64,000 nt of DNA, taken from the NCBI GenBank assembly GCA_964404895.1, contig CAYOLV010000001.1, forward strand, positions 372,001 through 436,000. Reading direction: 5' to 3'. Under the pieces are notes generated by a model. It was not told the DNA's origin, made no database searches, and saw only the letters and a program-made list of their open reading frames with translations. The position numbers were made by a program, and so were the translations under genes. Shown piece after piece: positions 33,495-42,899 of this stretch (positions are counted from its first letter, which is position 1; every line of letters begins with the position of its first letter). Origin of the DNA: JBGSUZ01 sp964404895. Its GTDB lineage: Bacteria; Bacillota; Clostridia; Peptostreptococcales; Acidaminobacteraceae.

Positions 33495-34952
33495 ATGAAA
33501 AGACCCAAATACAAAAATCTTTTTAAATTGACACTTTTAATCAATGCTCTCTGTGTAATGATCATCTCTTTCATGCTGATTAATCGTATGATAGATACAA
33601 GACACTATATGATTGACTCTCAGACAGGTAGGCTTGAAACGGTGAACAGATTAGCGGCAGCCTCGATGCAAGACTATTTTGGGAAAATCAAAATGTCACT
33701 GAACACAGCTGATTTTTGGTTGGAAGCGAATAAGGAAGCGGACCCAAGATTTGATAATGATTTTAGAAAACTCATTGAACTTTTAGAACTCAATATGTCT
33801 GAAAATGTTGACTTTAGATTGGTTTCGAAAGAGGGAGGACTATTCTATATACCTTCTGAAAGCAAAGAACCATTAGCCGATGTTAGCGATCGCCAATATT
33901 ATTTAGTACAACAGAAAAAAGAAACTCAAGGGATATTCATTGGCGACCCAGTTAAAAGCAGAGTAACGAAGAAATGGGGGATCCCCATCTCGCATCCTAT
34001 AAAAAGTGAAAACGGCGGCATGTCTGTTATTTTTGGAGCATTGGAAATTCCAACTTTTGATCGGATTTTTAAGTATTTTCAAATGGAACAAGGTGGCACT
34101 ATCTTACTTGTTCGTTCAGATGGCGTCATTCTGGCAAATGCACCCTTTGATGAGAATATGATTGGAAAATCTATCTCAAGCAAGGAATTTTGGAATAGAG
34201 CGGTACTTGACCAAAAACCGGGCAGATATTTCTATGAAACCGATGAAATCGATGGGGTTGATCGTTTTGTTGTAAGCAACGCTGTAGAGGGTGTACCCAT
34301 CTATCTTATTTCTACTTGTGAAAAGTCAGAAGTTCTCAAACCATGGAATGAAATTTTGATGCAGACAATGATCAGCATTACTTTGTTGATCATTACATTT
34401 GTCCTATTAGGCAAGCTCATCCTCAATTTAACCAGGAGACTTGAAATGGCTTTAGGCGATTTGGTCTTGATTTCAAATACAGATTACTTGACAGGAATGT
34501 ATAATCGAAGACAGTTTTTGGAACGATTTGATCAAGAACAAAATAGAATCCAGCGCTATGGAGGCAATTTTGCCTTTGCTGAAATGGACATTGATTACTT
34601 TAAAGATATCAATGACAACTATGGGCATGACATAGGAGACGAAGTGCTTAGAAAATTGGCCATTCTGATGAAAGCGCATATACGAGAAAATGATGTGGTG
34701 GCAAGGTGGGGTGGCGAGGAATTTGTATTCTTGCTGATTGGAGCCGATAAAGTTCAGGCAATCACATGTATAGAAAAACTGAGAAATCTCATTAAAGAGA
34801 CAGACTTCGGACTAGATGAACATATTACCTGTAGCTTTGGAGTGACTCTATGCAAACCTGAAGAAACTTTTATCACGATAATGAACCGGGCTGACAAACT
34901 GCTTTACAGAGCAAAATCAGAAGGTAGAGACAGAGTTGTTGCGGATGAATAG
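33495..34952 (+). CDS. Membrane-bound diguanylate cyclase (GGDEF)
   Basis: 485 residues from ATG 33495 (AAAGGAGG 8 nt before); a longer frame to 33405 overlaps the promoter area. Helix at about 10-30, a Cache-like extracytoplasmic sensor (residues about 40-275), helix at about 285-310, then the GGDEF domain. The active-site motif is GGEEF (about 406-410), preceded by the inhibitory I-site R-E-N-D five residues before it, so product feedback is expected. Makes cyclic di-GMP from GTP. No EAL domain. Single gene. Confidence 0.93.
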   Translation: MKRPKYKNLFKLTLLINALCVMIISFMLINRMIDTRHYMIDSQTGRLETVNRLAAASMQDYFGKIKMSLNTADFWLEANKEADPRFDNDFRKLIELLELNMSENVDFRLVSKEGGLFYIPSESKEPLADVSDRQYYLVQQKKETQGIFIGDPVKSRVTKKWGIPISHPIKSENGGMSVIFGALEIPTFDRIFKYFQMEQGGTILLVRSDGVILANAPFDENMIGKSISSKEFWNRAVLDQKPGRYFYETDEIDGVDRFVVSNAVEGVPIYLISTCEKSEVLKPWNEILMQTMISITLLIITFVLLGKLILNLTRRLEMALGDLVLISNTDYLTGMYNRRQFLERFDQEQNRIQRYGGNFAFAEMDIDYFKDINDNYGHDIGDEVLRKLAILMKAHIRENDVVARWGGEEFVFLLIGADKVQAITCIEKLRNLIKETDFGLDEHITCSFGVTLCKPEETFITIMNRADKLLYRAKSEGRDRVVADE

Positions 34953-34955
34953 GGG

Positions 34956-34983
34956 TTTACAATCCATTTAAATATGCTATGAT
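34956..34983 (+). promoter_or_regulatory. Promoter of the cobalamin/haem operon
   Basis: TTTACA at 34956-34961, 16-nt spacer, TATGAT at 34978-34983, directly after the diguanylate cyclase stop and ahead of the cobalamin riboswitch. Confidence 0.65.
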
Positions 34984-35009
34984 AGAGCAGTAGATAAAAT
35001 TAAATCATA

Positions 35010-35210
35010 TGAGTATTGCTGGCCCCGTAATAGGGTTAAAAGGGAAGAAGGTTAAAGGCCTTCGCAGCCCCCGCTACTGTATGGGAGTACGAAATCCAAT
35101 TGTCACTGAGGAAACTTGGGAAGGCAGGAGAGTAGAATGATCCCCAAGCCAGGAGACCTGCCGCAGTGACTATCAAGAAGATCTTCGGAGGGAAGTGAAC
35201 GGATACTTTG
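35010..35210 (+). ncRNA. Cobalamin (B12) riboswitch
   Basis: Conserved elements in order: GGGTTAAAAGGGAA (35033-35045), GCAGCCCCCGCTACTGT (35064-35080), TGAGGAAACTTGGGAAGGC, and the B12 box AGCCAGGAGACCTGCC near 35147-35162, ending CTTCGGAGGGAAGTG. It is followed by a terminator hairpin that serves as expression platform, so bound adenosylcobalamin should stop transcription of the whole cbi/hem operon. Confidence 0.97.
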
Positions 35211-35247
35211 GCGTAGGCAATACAAATGAATACAATCGCATAAAGTT

Positions 35248-35280
35248 AAGCTCAATCTCACAAGAGGTTGAGCTTTTTTG
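35248..35280 (+). terminator. Riboswitch-controlled terminator
   Basis: AAGCTCAATCTC (35248-35259) pairs with GAGGTTGAGCTT (35264-35275, one G-U) around ACAA, followed by a T-run. Position between aptamer and cbiX marks it as the switching element. 35281-35384 holds no further gene; AAAGGAGAAGG precedes cbiX. Confidence 0.92.
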
Positions 35281-35384
35281 CGTCTTCGTAAAAGTCAAAA
35301 TATGAGATCAAGTCCGTTGAGTTTTGACTTGCATAGCAAACCCCTTAATATTGAAAAGTATTCACATCTAAAAGGAGAAGGAAC

Positions 35385-35747
35385 ATGAAAAAAGGATTAA
35401 TCGTACTAGCCCACGGCAGCAAAGTAGCAGAGACAGATGAGATTATGACCCAATACGTTGAAACTATATCGAAAAAAGTAAGCTTCGAACATGTTGAAAA
35501 AGCTTATTTACAAATGATGTCCCCTGATTTGGGTGCGGCAGTGGCAAATTTGAACCAAGCCGGCATTCAAGACGTGTTGGTATTCCCTTTCTTTTTATTC
35601 AATGGCAATCACATTCAGGAAGATATTCCAAATGAACTGGAAGCTTTGAAAATTCAATATCCAGAAATGTCATTTACCTTTATGGACAACATTGGCTACG
35701 AAACGAAACTTGCTGAAATAGTTGCAGACAGAATTGAAAGGATGTAA
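35385..35747 (+). CDS. cbiX: Sirohydrochlorin cobaltochelatase, short form
   Basis: 120 residues, the single-domain CbiX-S type found in archaea and some clostridia, which acts as a homodimer. Inserts Co2+ into sirohydrochlorin. LIVLAHGSKVAETDE holds the metal-binding His near residue 10 and FLFNGNHIQEDI the second His. First gene behind the B12 riboswitch; 3 nt before cbiC. Confidence 0.93.
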   Translation: MKKGLIVLAHGSKVAETDEIMTQYVETISKKVSFEHVEKAYLQMMSPDLGAAVANLNQAGIQDVLVFPFFLFNGNHIQEDIPNELEALKIQYPEMSFTFMDNIGYETKLAEIVADRIERM

Positions 35748-35750
35748 GCC

Positions 35751-36401
35751 ATGAACGACTATATCAAAGATCCCATGCAGATTGAAATAGAAAGTTTTAG
35801 GATCATTGATGAGATCTTGGACGCGGAACACGGGGGCTACCCCATGACAGATGTACTGGGACAAAAAATATTGCAGAGGGTTATTCATACTTCAGCAGAT
35901 TTCGAGTATGTGGAAAACCTCTATTTTTCTGACGAGATTCTTCATCGCTTGAAAGAGGGCTTCAAAGAGCCTTTGACCATATATACAGACACAGCCATGG
36001 CCATGAGCGGCATTAATAAGAAGGCTTTGAAAATGTCACAGGCTGAAATTAAGTGCTATGTGTCTGACGAAGAAACCGCAAAGTATGCCAGAGAAAACAA
36101 TATGACAAGGTCGATGGCGGCTATGATTCGAGCGGCTCAGGAGCCGGGCAAGAAATTATTTGTATTTGGAAATGCGCCAACCGCTCTTTACCAAATCATG
36201 TCTCTTTACGAAGAAGTCAAGGGGGACACTGTTGGTATTATTGGGGTTCCAGTAGGGTTCGTGGGTGCGGCAGAGTCCAAAGCCATTTTAAGAGACTCAG
36301 GGATTCCTTGTATTGCGGCAATTGGCAGAAAAGGTGGCAGCAACGTGGCGGCGGCTATTATCAACGCGGTGTTGTATGAGGTGGTGGGCAGAGATGCCTA
36401 G
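35751..36401 (+). CDS. cbiC: Cobalt-precorrin-8 methylmutase
   Basis: 216 residues. Moves the methyl from C11 to C12 to give cobyrinic acid. Family motifs: RVIHTSADFEY with the catalytic His, IYTDTAMAMSGINKKAL, FGNAPTALYQ and VGIIGVPVGFVGAAESK. Overlaps cbiD by 8 nt. Confidence 0.96.
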   Translation: MNDYIKDPMQIEIESFRIIDEILDAEHGGYPMTDVLGQKILQRVIHTSADFEYVENLYFSDEILHRLKEGFKEPLTIYTDTAMAMSGINKKALKMSQAEIKCYVSDEETAKYARENNMTRSMAAMIRAAQEPGKKLFVFGNAPTALYQIMSLYEEVKGDTVGIIGVPVGFVGAAESKAILRDSGIPCIAAIGRKGGSNVAAAIINAVLYEVVGRDA

Positions 36402-37542
36402 CTTTGAAGAGGTTCTTGGGGGCAATACCATCGACGGGAAATTTTATAAGCGTGGGTTTACCACAGGAACAACCGCAACGGCAGCGGCGGTAGCGGCGGC
36501 TCAAGGTCTTTCCAGTACGATGGAAACCCTCGTTGAAGTCCGATTGCCAGAAGGATTGGTTTTAGAGATTCCCGTCCTTCATTATGAACGCACCGAAAAG
36601 GGCGTGAAAGCTACCGTGAAAAAGTTTGGCGGCGACGACATTGATGTGACCAATGGGTTGAATATCAGTGCAGAGGTGATTTTAACCTCTCGGGCTGAGG
36701 GCGATAATAAGATTCAAATTATCGGCGGTGAAGGTGTGGGACAGGTGACCAAAGGCGGGCTTCAAACTCCCGTTGGATCTCCTGCCATTAACCCCGTTCC
36801 CCTGAAAATGATACAGGAACATTTGGAAAAAATTCTGGGTGCTAATCAAGGGGCAGAAGTGATTCTTTCCGTTGAAGGCGGTCGAGAAGCGGCACTAAAA
36901 ACCTTTAACCCCAGACTCGGGATTGAAGGGGGCATTTCCATTATTGGGACTTCTGGCATTGTTGAGCCTATGAGCGAAGAGGCGTGGAAACAGTCTTTAG
37001 CCATTGAATTGACTCAGAAAGTTCAGAGTGGAGAGCGATTGATTGTCATGGTGCCGGGGAGTCACGGGGAGAAGTTTGCAACTTCACACTTTGGCGCAAG
37101 TGAAAATCAGATTGTGACCATGAGTAACTTTACAGGGTTTATGTTAATGGAAGCCTGCCAACACCAGTTGAAACAGGTCTTGATGGTTGGGCACATTGGC
37201 AAGCTGATTAAATTGGCGTCGGGTAACTTTCATACCCATAGCCGTGTTTCAGATGGGCGCTCAGACGTTTTATGCAACCACTTGGCAAAACTCAGAGCCC
37301 CTTATGAATTGATAGACCGTGTAAGAGAAGCCAATACCACAGATGAAGCGGTCGACCTTATTTCTGAGGCAGGTTTAGAGGCGGTATTTGAAAGCATCGC
37401 ACAAGAGGCAAAGAAACGCTGTGAATGGCATGTTTACGGTGCCCTAAGTGTGGATATAGCCTTATACAATATGAAGGGCAAGTTGCTAGGAACTACTGTG
37501 ACACCAGAGAATTTCTCAAGGAGAAAGGCAGGTTCTGAATGA
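36394..37542 (+). CDS. cbiD: Cobalt-precorrin-5B C1-methyltransferase
   Basis: 382 residues from ATG 36394, preceded by GAGGTGGTGG; longer in-frame ATG (36313) lies within cbiC. Typical start KRGFTTGTTATAAAVAAA, then GGEGVGQVTKGGLQ and GHIGKLIKLASGNFHTHS. Methylates C1 with SAM in the anaerobic route. Its last codons and stop are part of a 26-nt tandem duplication. Confidence 0.95.
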   Translation: MPSFEEVLGGNTIDGKFYKRGFTTGTTATAAAVAAAQGLSSTMETLVEVRLPEGLVLEIPVLHYERTEKGVKATVKKFGGDDIDVTNGLNISAEVILTSRAEGDNKIQIIGGEGVGQVTKGGLQTPVGSPAINPVPLKMIQEHLEKILGANQGAEVILSVEGGREAALKTFNPRLGIEGGISIIGTSGIVEPMSEEAWKQSLAIELTQKVQSGERLIVMVPGSHGEKFATSHFGASENQIVTMSNFTGFMLMEACQHQLKQVLMVGHIGKLIKLASGNFHTHSRVSDGRSDVLCNHLAKLRAPYELIDRVREANTTDEAVDLISEAGLEAVFESIAQEAKKRCEWHVYGALSVDIALYNMKGKLLGTTVTPENFSRRKAGSE

Positions 37543-37576
37543 TGATTAAAAAGGCAGGTTCTGATAGATGATTAAA
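37525..37576 (+). repeat. 26-nt tandem duplication at the cbiD-cbiE junction
   Basis: AAGGCAGGTTCTGA-ATG-ATGATTAAA (37525-37550) is followed at once by AAGGCAGGTTCTGA-TAG-ATGATTAAA (37551-37576); only the ATG/TAG triplet differs. Copy 1 ends cbiD and contains a former start-like ATGATGATTAAA that now opens a 10-codon reading frame (MMIKKAGSDR, stop at 37569-37571) overlapping the real cbiE start in copy 2. Confidence 0.92.
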
Positions 37577-38215
37577 GCCGTTGGCATTGGTCCTTGGGGA
37601 CAGTCCGAATTAACAGAACGGGCAAAGATAGCCATTGAAACAGCTGACTGTCTCTTTGGCAGTGAACGACAGTTAGCTGCTGTGGGCTACTCGCCTTTAG
37701 AAACTCCTGAAAAAGCGGTGGTCTATGAGAAATTAAAAGATTTAGCAACGCAATTAGAAGCCCATGAAGGCAGAAATCTTGTGGTGCTTGCCAGTGGCGA
37801 CCCTAGCTTTTACGGCATTGCCAAGTATTTAGGGGAAACCTTTGGAAAAGCTCATTTGGAAGTTATACCGGGCATCAGTTCGGTGCAATACTTATTCGCA
37901 AAGGCACAGTGGGACATGAACGACGTGTACATGACCAGTGCCCACGGAAGAGTGGTCAACATGGAAAGGGTCATGAAAATGCCTAAAACCGCCATTTTGA
38001 CAGATTCACAGACAGATCCTTACAAGATTGCTCAGGCTTTACTGAGCTACGAAGAAGACCCTATCCTCATTATAGGAGAGTCTTTAGGTTCGGAAGATGA
38101 GGAAATAACCATTACAAAAGCTTCAGCGGTTATTAAAAGACCCTACGCCATGAATGTGGTATTGATTGACCGAAGCGATTATTTGAAAGAGGAGGCCGAT
38201 ACTCATGAAAGATGA
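37568..38215 (+). CDS. cbiE: Cobalt-precorrin-7 C5-methyltransferase
   Basis: 215 residues, tetrapyrrole methylase fold: VGIGPWGQSELTERA, LASGDPSFYGIAKYLG and VIPGISSVQYLFAKA. Methylates C5; with CbiT it does the work of fused CobL. Start ATG 37568 lies in the second unit of a tandem duplication, with a poor ribosome site. Overlaps cbiT by 11 nt. Confidence 0.95.
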   Translation: MIKAVGIGPWGQSELTERAKIAIETADCLFGSERQLAAVGYSPLETPEKAVVYEKLKDLATQLEAHEGRNLVVLASGDPSFYGIAKYLGETFGKAHLEVIPGISSVQYLFAKAQWDMNDVYMTSAHGRVVNMERVMKMPKTAILTDSQTDPYKIAQALLSYEEDPILIIGESLGSEDEEITITKASAVIKRPYAMNVVLIDRSDYLKEEADTHER

Positions 38216-38765
38216 TTGGATGATCCGAGGCGGCATCCCTATGACAAAAATGGAAGTTAGGGCAAGTGCCCTCAATTATTTGGAACTGTATCAGGCAAAA
38301 CGTCTGTTAGATATAGGCGCTGGAACGGGTTCAATCTCTATAGAAGGGGCTTTGAGACATCCAAAATTGGAAGTCACTGCTATAGAACGTGAACCTGAAG
38401 GTGCAGAATTGATTCGTCAAAATGCTGAAAAGCTAGGTGTACAAGTGACTGTGGTTAATGATCATGCCCCCAGCAATCAAATTAAAGGTTCCTTTGACCG
38501 CGTTTTTCTAGGGGGAACGGGGAAGCAAATGGCTGAGATATTTGACTGGCTCATTGCTGACCATTTGGAAGATGGGGCGGTGGTAGTGCTCACAGCTATT
38601 ACCCTAGAAACCCTTAACGAGGGATTAAACCTATTGCAAAGCAAAGGTTTTCAGGACATAGAAGGTTCTCAAATTCAAGCTTCAAGGCTGGAAACTTTGG
38701 GACAGTACCATTATTTTAAACCCATCAACCCTTGCACTATTTTAAAAGGCGTTTGGCGATTGTAA
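38205..38765 (+). CDS. cbiT: Cobalt-precorrin-6B C15-methyltransferase (decarboxylating)
   Basis: 186 residues, class-I methyltransferase: start MIRGGIPMTKMEVRA, SAM site LLDIGAGTGSISIEGA, and RVFLGGTG. Methylates C15 and removes the C12 acetate carboxyl. GAGGAGG ribosome site inside cbiE. Confidence 0.95.
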   Translation: MKDDWMIRGGIPMTKMEVRASALNYLELYQAKRLLDIGAGTGSISIEGALRHPKLEVTAIEREPEGAELIRQNAEKLGVQVTVVNDHAPSNQIKGSFDRVFLGGTGKQMAEIFDWLIADHLEDGAVVVLTAITLETLNEGLNLLQSKGFQDIEGSQIQASRLETLGQYHYFKPINPCTILKGVWRL

Positions 38766-38814
38766 ATCGGCGGGCAGGGGCGAATGAAAGGCAAAAGCGA
38801 AAGGATTGAAGTTG

Positions 38815-39519
38815 ATGACAGGACAATTTATCGGTATTGGGGTTGGCCCCGGTGCACCAGATTTACTCACTATAAGAGCAGTTAAACATTTAGAAGCTTT
38901 AGACATACTGGTCGTTCCCGCTGGGAAAAAAGACGGCATGAGCGAGGCTTATCAAATTGTAGAAAGTTATTTGCCAAAATCGGCAGAAGTCATTTCCAGA
39001 CATTTTCCTATGATTGCAGATCAAGTTGAAATGATGGGGGCCATTGCTGTCATTGCGGAAGAAATTGAGACTCTGGTTCAGTCGGGGAAGAAAGTGGGCT
39101 TTGTGACCCTTGGTGACCCTATGCTGTACAGCACTTACATCTATTTGCTGAAATGCATGGAAAACCGTATTGAAACCCTTACCATTCCAGGGATTTCATC
39201 TTACTGCGCCATGGCTTCTGGTTTAAATAGACCTTTGGCAGAAGGGGACGCCCCCTTGCTCATTTATCCTTGTACAGGAGATTTGGAAGAACTGGAAAGA
39301 ATCATCGACCAATATTCTTCTATAGTACTTATGAAAGTGTATAAGAGCTTTGAAGCGGTACAAGCCTTGCTCATTCAAAAAGAACTGATTCCTTATGCGG
39401 TGGCAGTGAGCAATTACGGCAAGCCTAGTCAAGTGATTCATCAATCTTTAGAACAGACAGATTCAAAAGACATCAGCTACTTTACCACCATTATTATCAA
39501 CAAAAACCATAAAGTTTAG
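38815..39519 (+). CDS. cbiL: Cobalt-precorrin-2 C20-methyltransferase
   Basis: 234 residues from ATG 38815 (AAAGGA 9 nt before); upstream in-frame TTG codons are too close to that site. Motifs: GIGVGPGAPDLLTIRAV, LVVPAGKKD, VTLGDPMLYSTYIYLL and IPGISSYCAMASGL. Methylates C20. The 49-nt gap before it has no other signal. Confidence 0.95.
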   Translation: MTGQFIGIGVGPGAPDLLTIRAVKHLEALDILVVPAGKKDGMSEAYQIVESYLPKSAEVISRHFPMIADQVEMMGAIAVIAEEIETLVQSGKKVGFVTLGDPMLYSTYIYLLKCMENRIETLTIPGISSYCAMASGLNRPLAEGDAPLLIYPCTGDLEELERIIDQYSSIVLMKVYKSFEAVQALLIQKELIPYAVAVSNYGKPSQVIHQSLEQTDSKDISYFTTIIINKNHKV

Positions 39520-39530
39520 GAGGTCAGCTC

Positions 39531-40292
39531 ATGAAAGTTATATTTGTCGGTGCAGGTCCTGGAGATCCAGAACTGGTCACCTTAAAAGGATTCAGAGCTT
39601 TGTCGGAAACCGATGTCTGCATTTACGCAGGGTCATTGGTCAATCCGAAGCTCCTAGATTACTGTAAAAAGGAATGTGAAATCCATGACTCTGCTTCAAT
39701 GGATCTCATCGAAATATTAGAAGTTTGTGAAAAGGCTGTGGCTCAGGGCAAACAGGTGGTAAGACTGCACACGGGGGACTTTTCCATATACGGGTCACTG
39801 AGAGAGCAAATTGAAGGCTTGTCTGAGCGAAGTATCCCCTATGAATTGATTCCTGGAGTCAGCAGTTTCCTTGGGGCTGCCTCTGCTGTGGGTTGCGAAT
39901 ACACCGTGCCTGAAATTTCTCAAAGTGTCATCATTACAAGAATGGAAGGCAGAACTCCAGTGCCGTCAAAAGAGTCTATTCGATCATTTGCAGCCCATCA
40001 GACTTCTATGGTTATTTTCTTGTCTTCAACCTTTGTCTCAGAAGTTTGCGAAGAGTTGATTGCAGGGGGCTACAGCAAAGAAACCCCTGCGGCTATTGTT
40101 TACAAAGCGACTTGGCCAGATCAGGAAATTATTCGTGGCAATTTAGACACCCTTCCAGACTTGGCAAAAAAGCACGGCATCCACAAAATGTCTTTGATTA
40201 TGGTAGGAGATTTCCTAGGAAAATCCTTTAATTATTCCAAGCTTTACGACCCTGCTTTTACCCACGAGTTCAGAGAAGGCAAGGAGTCATGA
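39531..40292 (+). CDS. cbiF: Cobalt-precorrin-4 C11-methyltransferase
   Basis: 253 residues: VGAGPGDPELVTLKG, IYAGSLVNPKLL, LHTGDFSIYGSLREQ and IPGVSSFLGAASAVG; the family arginine/methionine patch ITRMEGRTPVP is present. Methylates C11. ATG after TAGGAGGTCAG; overlaps cbiG by 4 nt. Confidence 0.96.
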   Translation: MKVIFVGAGPGDPELVTLKGFRALSETDVCIYAGSLVNPKLLDYCKKECEIHDSASMDLIEILEVCEKAVAQGKQVVRLHTGDFSIYGSLREQIEGLSERSIPYELIPGVSSFLGAASAVGCEYTVPEISQSVIITRMEGRTPVPSKESIRSFAAHQTSMVIFLSSTFVSEVCEELIAGGYSKETPAAIVYKATWPDQEIIRGNLDTLPDLAKKHGIHKMSLIMVGDFLGKSFNYSKLYDPAFTHEFREGKES

Positions 40293-41338
40293 TTGCCCTT
40301 TACTGCTTTTCAGATCGGGGCGAAGCCCTTGGAAAGCAACTTTTGAAGGGTGGTTTCGGGAGCGGAAACACGGAAGTCAAATTCTACAACTCAGAAGCCA
40401 TTAAGGCGATGGGTGGCATCTCAAACTGTATGGATTCGGATTTTAAAACAGCTTCCGCGCTGATTTTCATTGGCGCCACTGGGATTGCGGTCAGAGCTAT
40501 AGCCCCATTTGTAGACAGTAAGTTTACAGACCCAGCCGTTCTGGTGATAGACGATCAAGGTCGATTTGTGATTAGTCTCCTTTCGGGACACATTGGAGGG
40601 GGGAATAGCTTAACCCTTCAAGTGGCAGAGGCGATTGGGGCAACTCCAGTAGTGACCACTGCTACAGATGGTATGGGTGTAGCCAGTATGGATTTGATTT
40701 TAAAAGCCGCAGGAGTCCCTGTGGAGAAATATAGAGATTTAGCCCTTATGGTCAGCAGTCGTTTGCTGAAAGGAGAGCAAGTAGCCTTATTTACTGAAGA
40801 ACCTGAGAGACTAGCAGCTTGCGATTTAAAGGGAATTCAACTTTTACAAAACTGGGAAGCCTTTTTAGAAAACCAAGAAGTCTGCAAAATATACATTGGC
40901 AATCGACTCAGCCGACTGGCGCACATGGAAAAGGTCACGGGAGGCATGGGGGTCATTCCCAAAAACATCGTCTTGGGGACAGGTTCGCGAAAGGACTTGG
41001 ACTGTGAAAGTTATCGGATTTCATTTGAAAAATATATGACGGACATGGACATCAGCCCGAAAGCGGTAAGGGTTCTAGGCAGTATAGACATCAAAAAAGA
41101 GGAAGCTTGCATGCAGGCTTTGGCAACACTTTATGAAATGAAGACCATTTTTTATACAAAGAAACAACTGGAAACCGTACACGAAGCATTTCCAAAATCA
41201 GAGCAAGTTTTTAAGACTTTAGGGGTCAATGGTGTTGCGGCACCTGTTGCCTATTTAATGAGTCAAGAACAGCTCATAGGGGAAATGTGGCGGGGAGAAG
41301 GTTGTACATTTGCAATCGGGAGGGATCAAACATGGTAA
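40289..41338 (+). CDS. cbiG: Cobalt-precorrin-5A hydrolase
   Basis: 349 residues. Opens the delta-lactone and releases acetaldehyde to make precorrin-5B. N-terminal domain: FIGATGIAVRAIAPFVDSKFTDPAVLVIDD and LLSGHIGGGN; C-terminal domain: GVIPKNIVLGTGSRKD and LGVNGVAAPVAYL, GCTFAIGRDQ. Overlaps cbiH by 7 nt. Confidence 0.94.
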   Translation: MIALYCFSDRGEALGKQLLKGGFGSGNTEVKFYNSEAIKAMGGISNCMDSDFKTASALIFIGATGIAVRAIAPFVDSKFTDPAVLVIDDQGRFVISLLSGHIGGGNSLTLQVAEAIGATPVVTTATDGMGVASMDLILKAAGVPVEKYRDLALMVSSRLLKGEQVALFTEEPERLAACDLKGIQLLQNWEAFLENQEVCKIYIGNRLSRLAHMEKVTGGMGVIPKNIVLGTGSRKDLDCESYRISFEKYMTDMDISPKAVRVLGSIDIKKEEACMQALATLYEMKTIFYTKKQLETVHEAFPKSEQVFKTLGVNGVAAPVAYLMSQEQLIGEMWRGEGCTFAIGRDQTW

Positions 41339-42048
41339 CAGTAGTGGGCATTGGCCCTGGAAATATTCAAAACATGACAGGAGAAGCCATCAGCGCCCTT
41401 AAAAAGGCAGACGTGGTGATTGGTTATAAAACTTATATCGATTTAATTAAGGAACTGGTGGCGGATAAAGAAGTTTTGACCAACGGCATGCGGGCAGAAG
41501 TGGAACGCTGTCAGAAGGCCATAGATTTGTCTCGTGAAGGTAAGAATGTGGCTGTGGTCAGCAGTGGTGACCCGGGCATTTACGGTATGGCAGGACTTAT
41601 TTATGAGCTGTCTAATGAATCCGATGTGATTAAAATTATACCTGGGGTTACGGCTTCATCTGCGGCGGCGGCACTCCTTGGGGCACCTCTCATGCATGAC
41701 TTTTGCAACATCAGTCTCAGCGATTTGCTCACACCTTATGACACCATTATGAAGCGCATTCGTTTTGCGGCGGAAAGCGATTTCGTCATTTGTCTCTATA
41801 ACCCAAGAAGCAAGGGTCGTAAAGACCATTTGAAAAATGCAGTAGACAGCATCAAAGCGGTTCAAGGTGGAAAAATTCCTGTAGGACTTGTGAAAGATGC
41901 AGGCAGAGATGGGGAAATGGTTATCTGCGCTACCTTAGATACCCTTCCCTATGAAGCTGTAGACATGACCACCGTGGTCATCATCGGCAACAGTCAGACC
42001 CGACTTATGGGTGAACATATGGTGACGCCGAGGGGCTACCATGTATGA
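41332..42048 (+). CDS. cbiH: Cobalt-precorrin-3 C17-methyltransferase
   Basis: 238 residues from ATG 41332 (CGGGAGGGA before it). Motifs: VVGIGPGNIQNMTGEA, VISSGDPGIYGM-like VVSSGDPGIYGMAG, and LYNPRSKGR, TTVVIIGNSQTR. Methylates C17 and contracts the ring. Overlaps cbiJ by 8 nt. Confidence 0.95.
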   Translation: MVTVVGIGPGNIQNMTGEAISALKKADVVIGYKTYIDLIKELVADKEVLTNGMRAEVERCQKAIDLSREGKNVAVVSSGDPGIYGMAGLIYELSNESDVIKIIPGVTASSAAAALLGAPLMHDFCNISLSDLLTPYDTIMKRIRFAAESDFVICLYNPRSKGRKDHLKNAVDSIKAVQGGKIPVGLVKDAGRDGEMVICATLDTLPYEAVDMTTVVIIGNSQTRLMGEHMVTPRGYHV

Positions 42049-42868
42049 TGAAGCCAGCACCAGTGCTGATGGGTTAATGAAGGGGCTCGAAGTCTCAAGT
42101 CAAAAGATTTGGCTGATTGGTGGTACCACAGAAGGTCGGCAAGTTGCAGAGTTGTTAAATCAAATGGGGAGATCCTTTGCTCTATCTGTGGCAACGGCTC
42201 TAGGTGAGAAGACTTATCAAGGACTGACCCCTCACTTTTATTCAGGACGATTAGACGCAGAAGGGTTTGAAAAAGCCTTTCTGGAACAAAATATAGACTG
42301 GGTCATTGACGCCAGCCACCCTCATGCAACAGATGTTTCAAAATTGACCATGACTGTTTGTGCAAAAATGAACATCCGTTATACCCGTTTTGATAGAAAT
42401 TTGTCAGAAAGCCAGTTCCAAAGAGAGGGTGTTTTATATTTTAACAGTTTCGAAGATGCTTTTCTTGCCCTTCAAAAAACGGGAGGCAACATATTTTTAA
42501 CGGGGAGCAAGGAACTGGGAAAAGCCGTTTTACATCTTCCAATAGAAAGATTAGCGGCGCGAATTGCACCCAGCGTTGAAGCCATGACTCTCTGTGAGCA
42601 AGCAGGCATCCTGTCGGAGAAAATCATCGCCATGAAGGGACCTTTTGACGTAGAACTGAACCGAATGATGCTCAGGCATTTCCAAATCCACTATTTCGTT
42701 TTCAAAGAAAGTGGTGCGGTGGGCGGTTATGAAGAGAAAATTCAGGCAGCTTTACTGGAAAAGGTCACCCCTGTAGTGATTGAAGCCCCTAAAATGAACT
42801 ATCCTGAAAGGGTCAAAGACTTAGAGGCTTTAACTCAGCTTCTAGAGGTATCTTGCCATAAGGGTTAA
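42041..42868 (+). CDS. cbiJ: Cobalt-precorrin-6A reductase
   Basis: 275 residues. Reduces the macrocycle with NAD(P)H. IWLIGGTTEGRQVAELL is the nucleotide-binding start; VIDASHPHATDVSK and FLTGSKELGK, MKGPFDVELN are family blocks. About 20 residues precede the conserved start, so a later initiation at the ATG encoding MKGLEV is possible. Confidence 0.93.
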   Translation: MYDEASTSADGLMKGLEVSSQKIWLIGGTTEGRQVAELLNQMGRSFALSVATALGEKTYQGLTPHFYSGRLDAEGFEKAFLEQNIDWVIDASHPHATDVSKLTMTVCAKMNIRYTRFDRNLSESQFQREGVLYFNSFEDAFLALQKTGGNIFLTGSKELGKAVLHLPIERLAARIAPSVEAMTLCEQAGILSEKIIAMKGPFDVELNRMMLRHFQIHYFVFKESGAVGGYEEKIQAALLEKVTPVVIEAPKMNYPERVKDLEALTQLLEVSCHKG

Positions 42869-42899
42869 GAAAGCTCATTCATAAAAAGGAGGTTATTTT

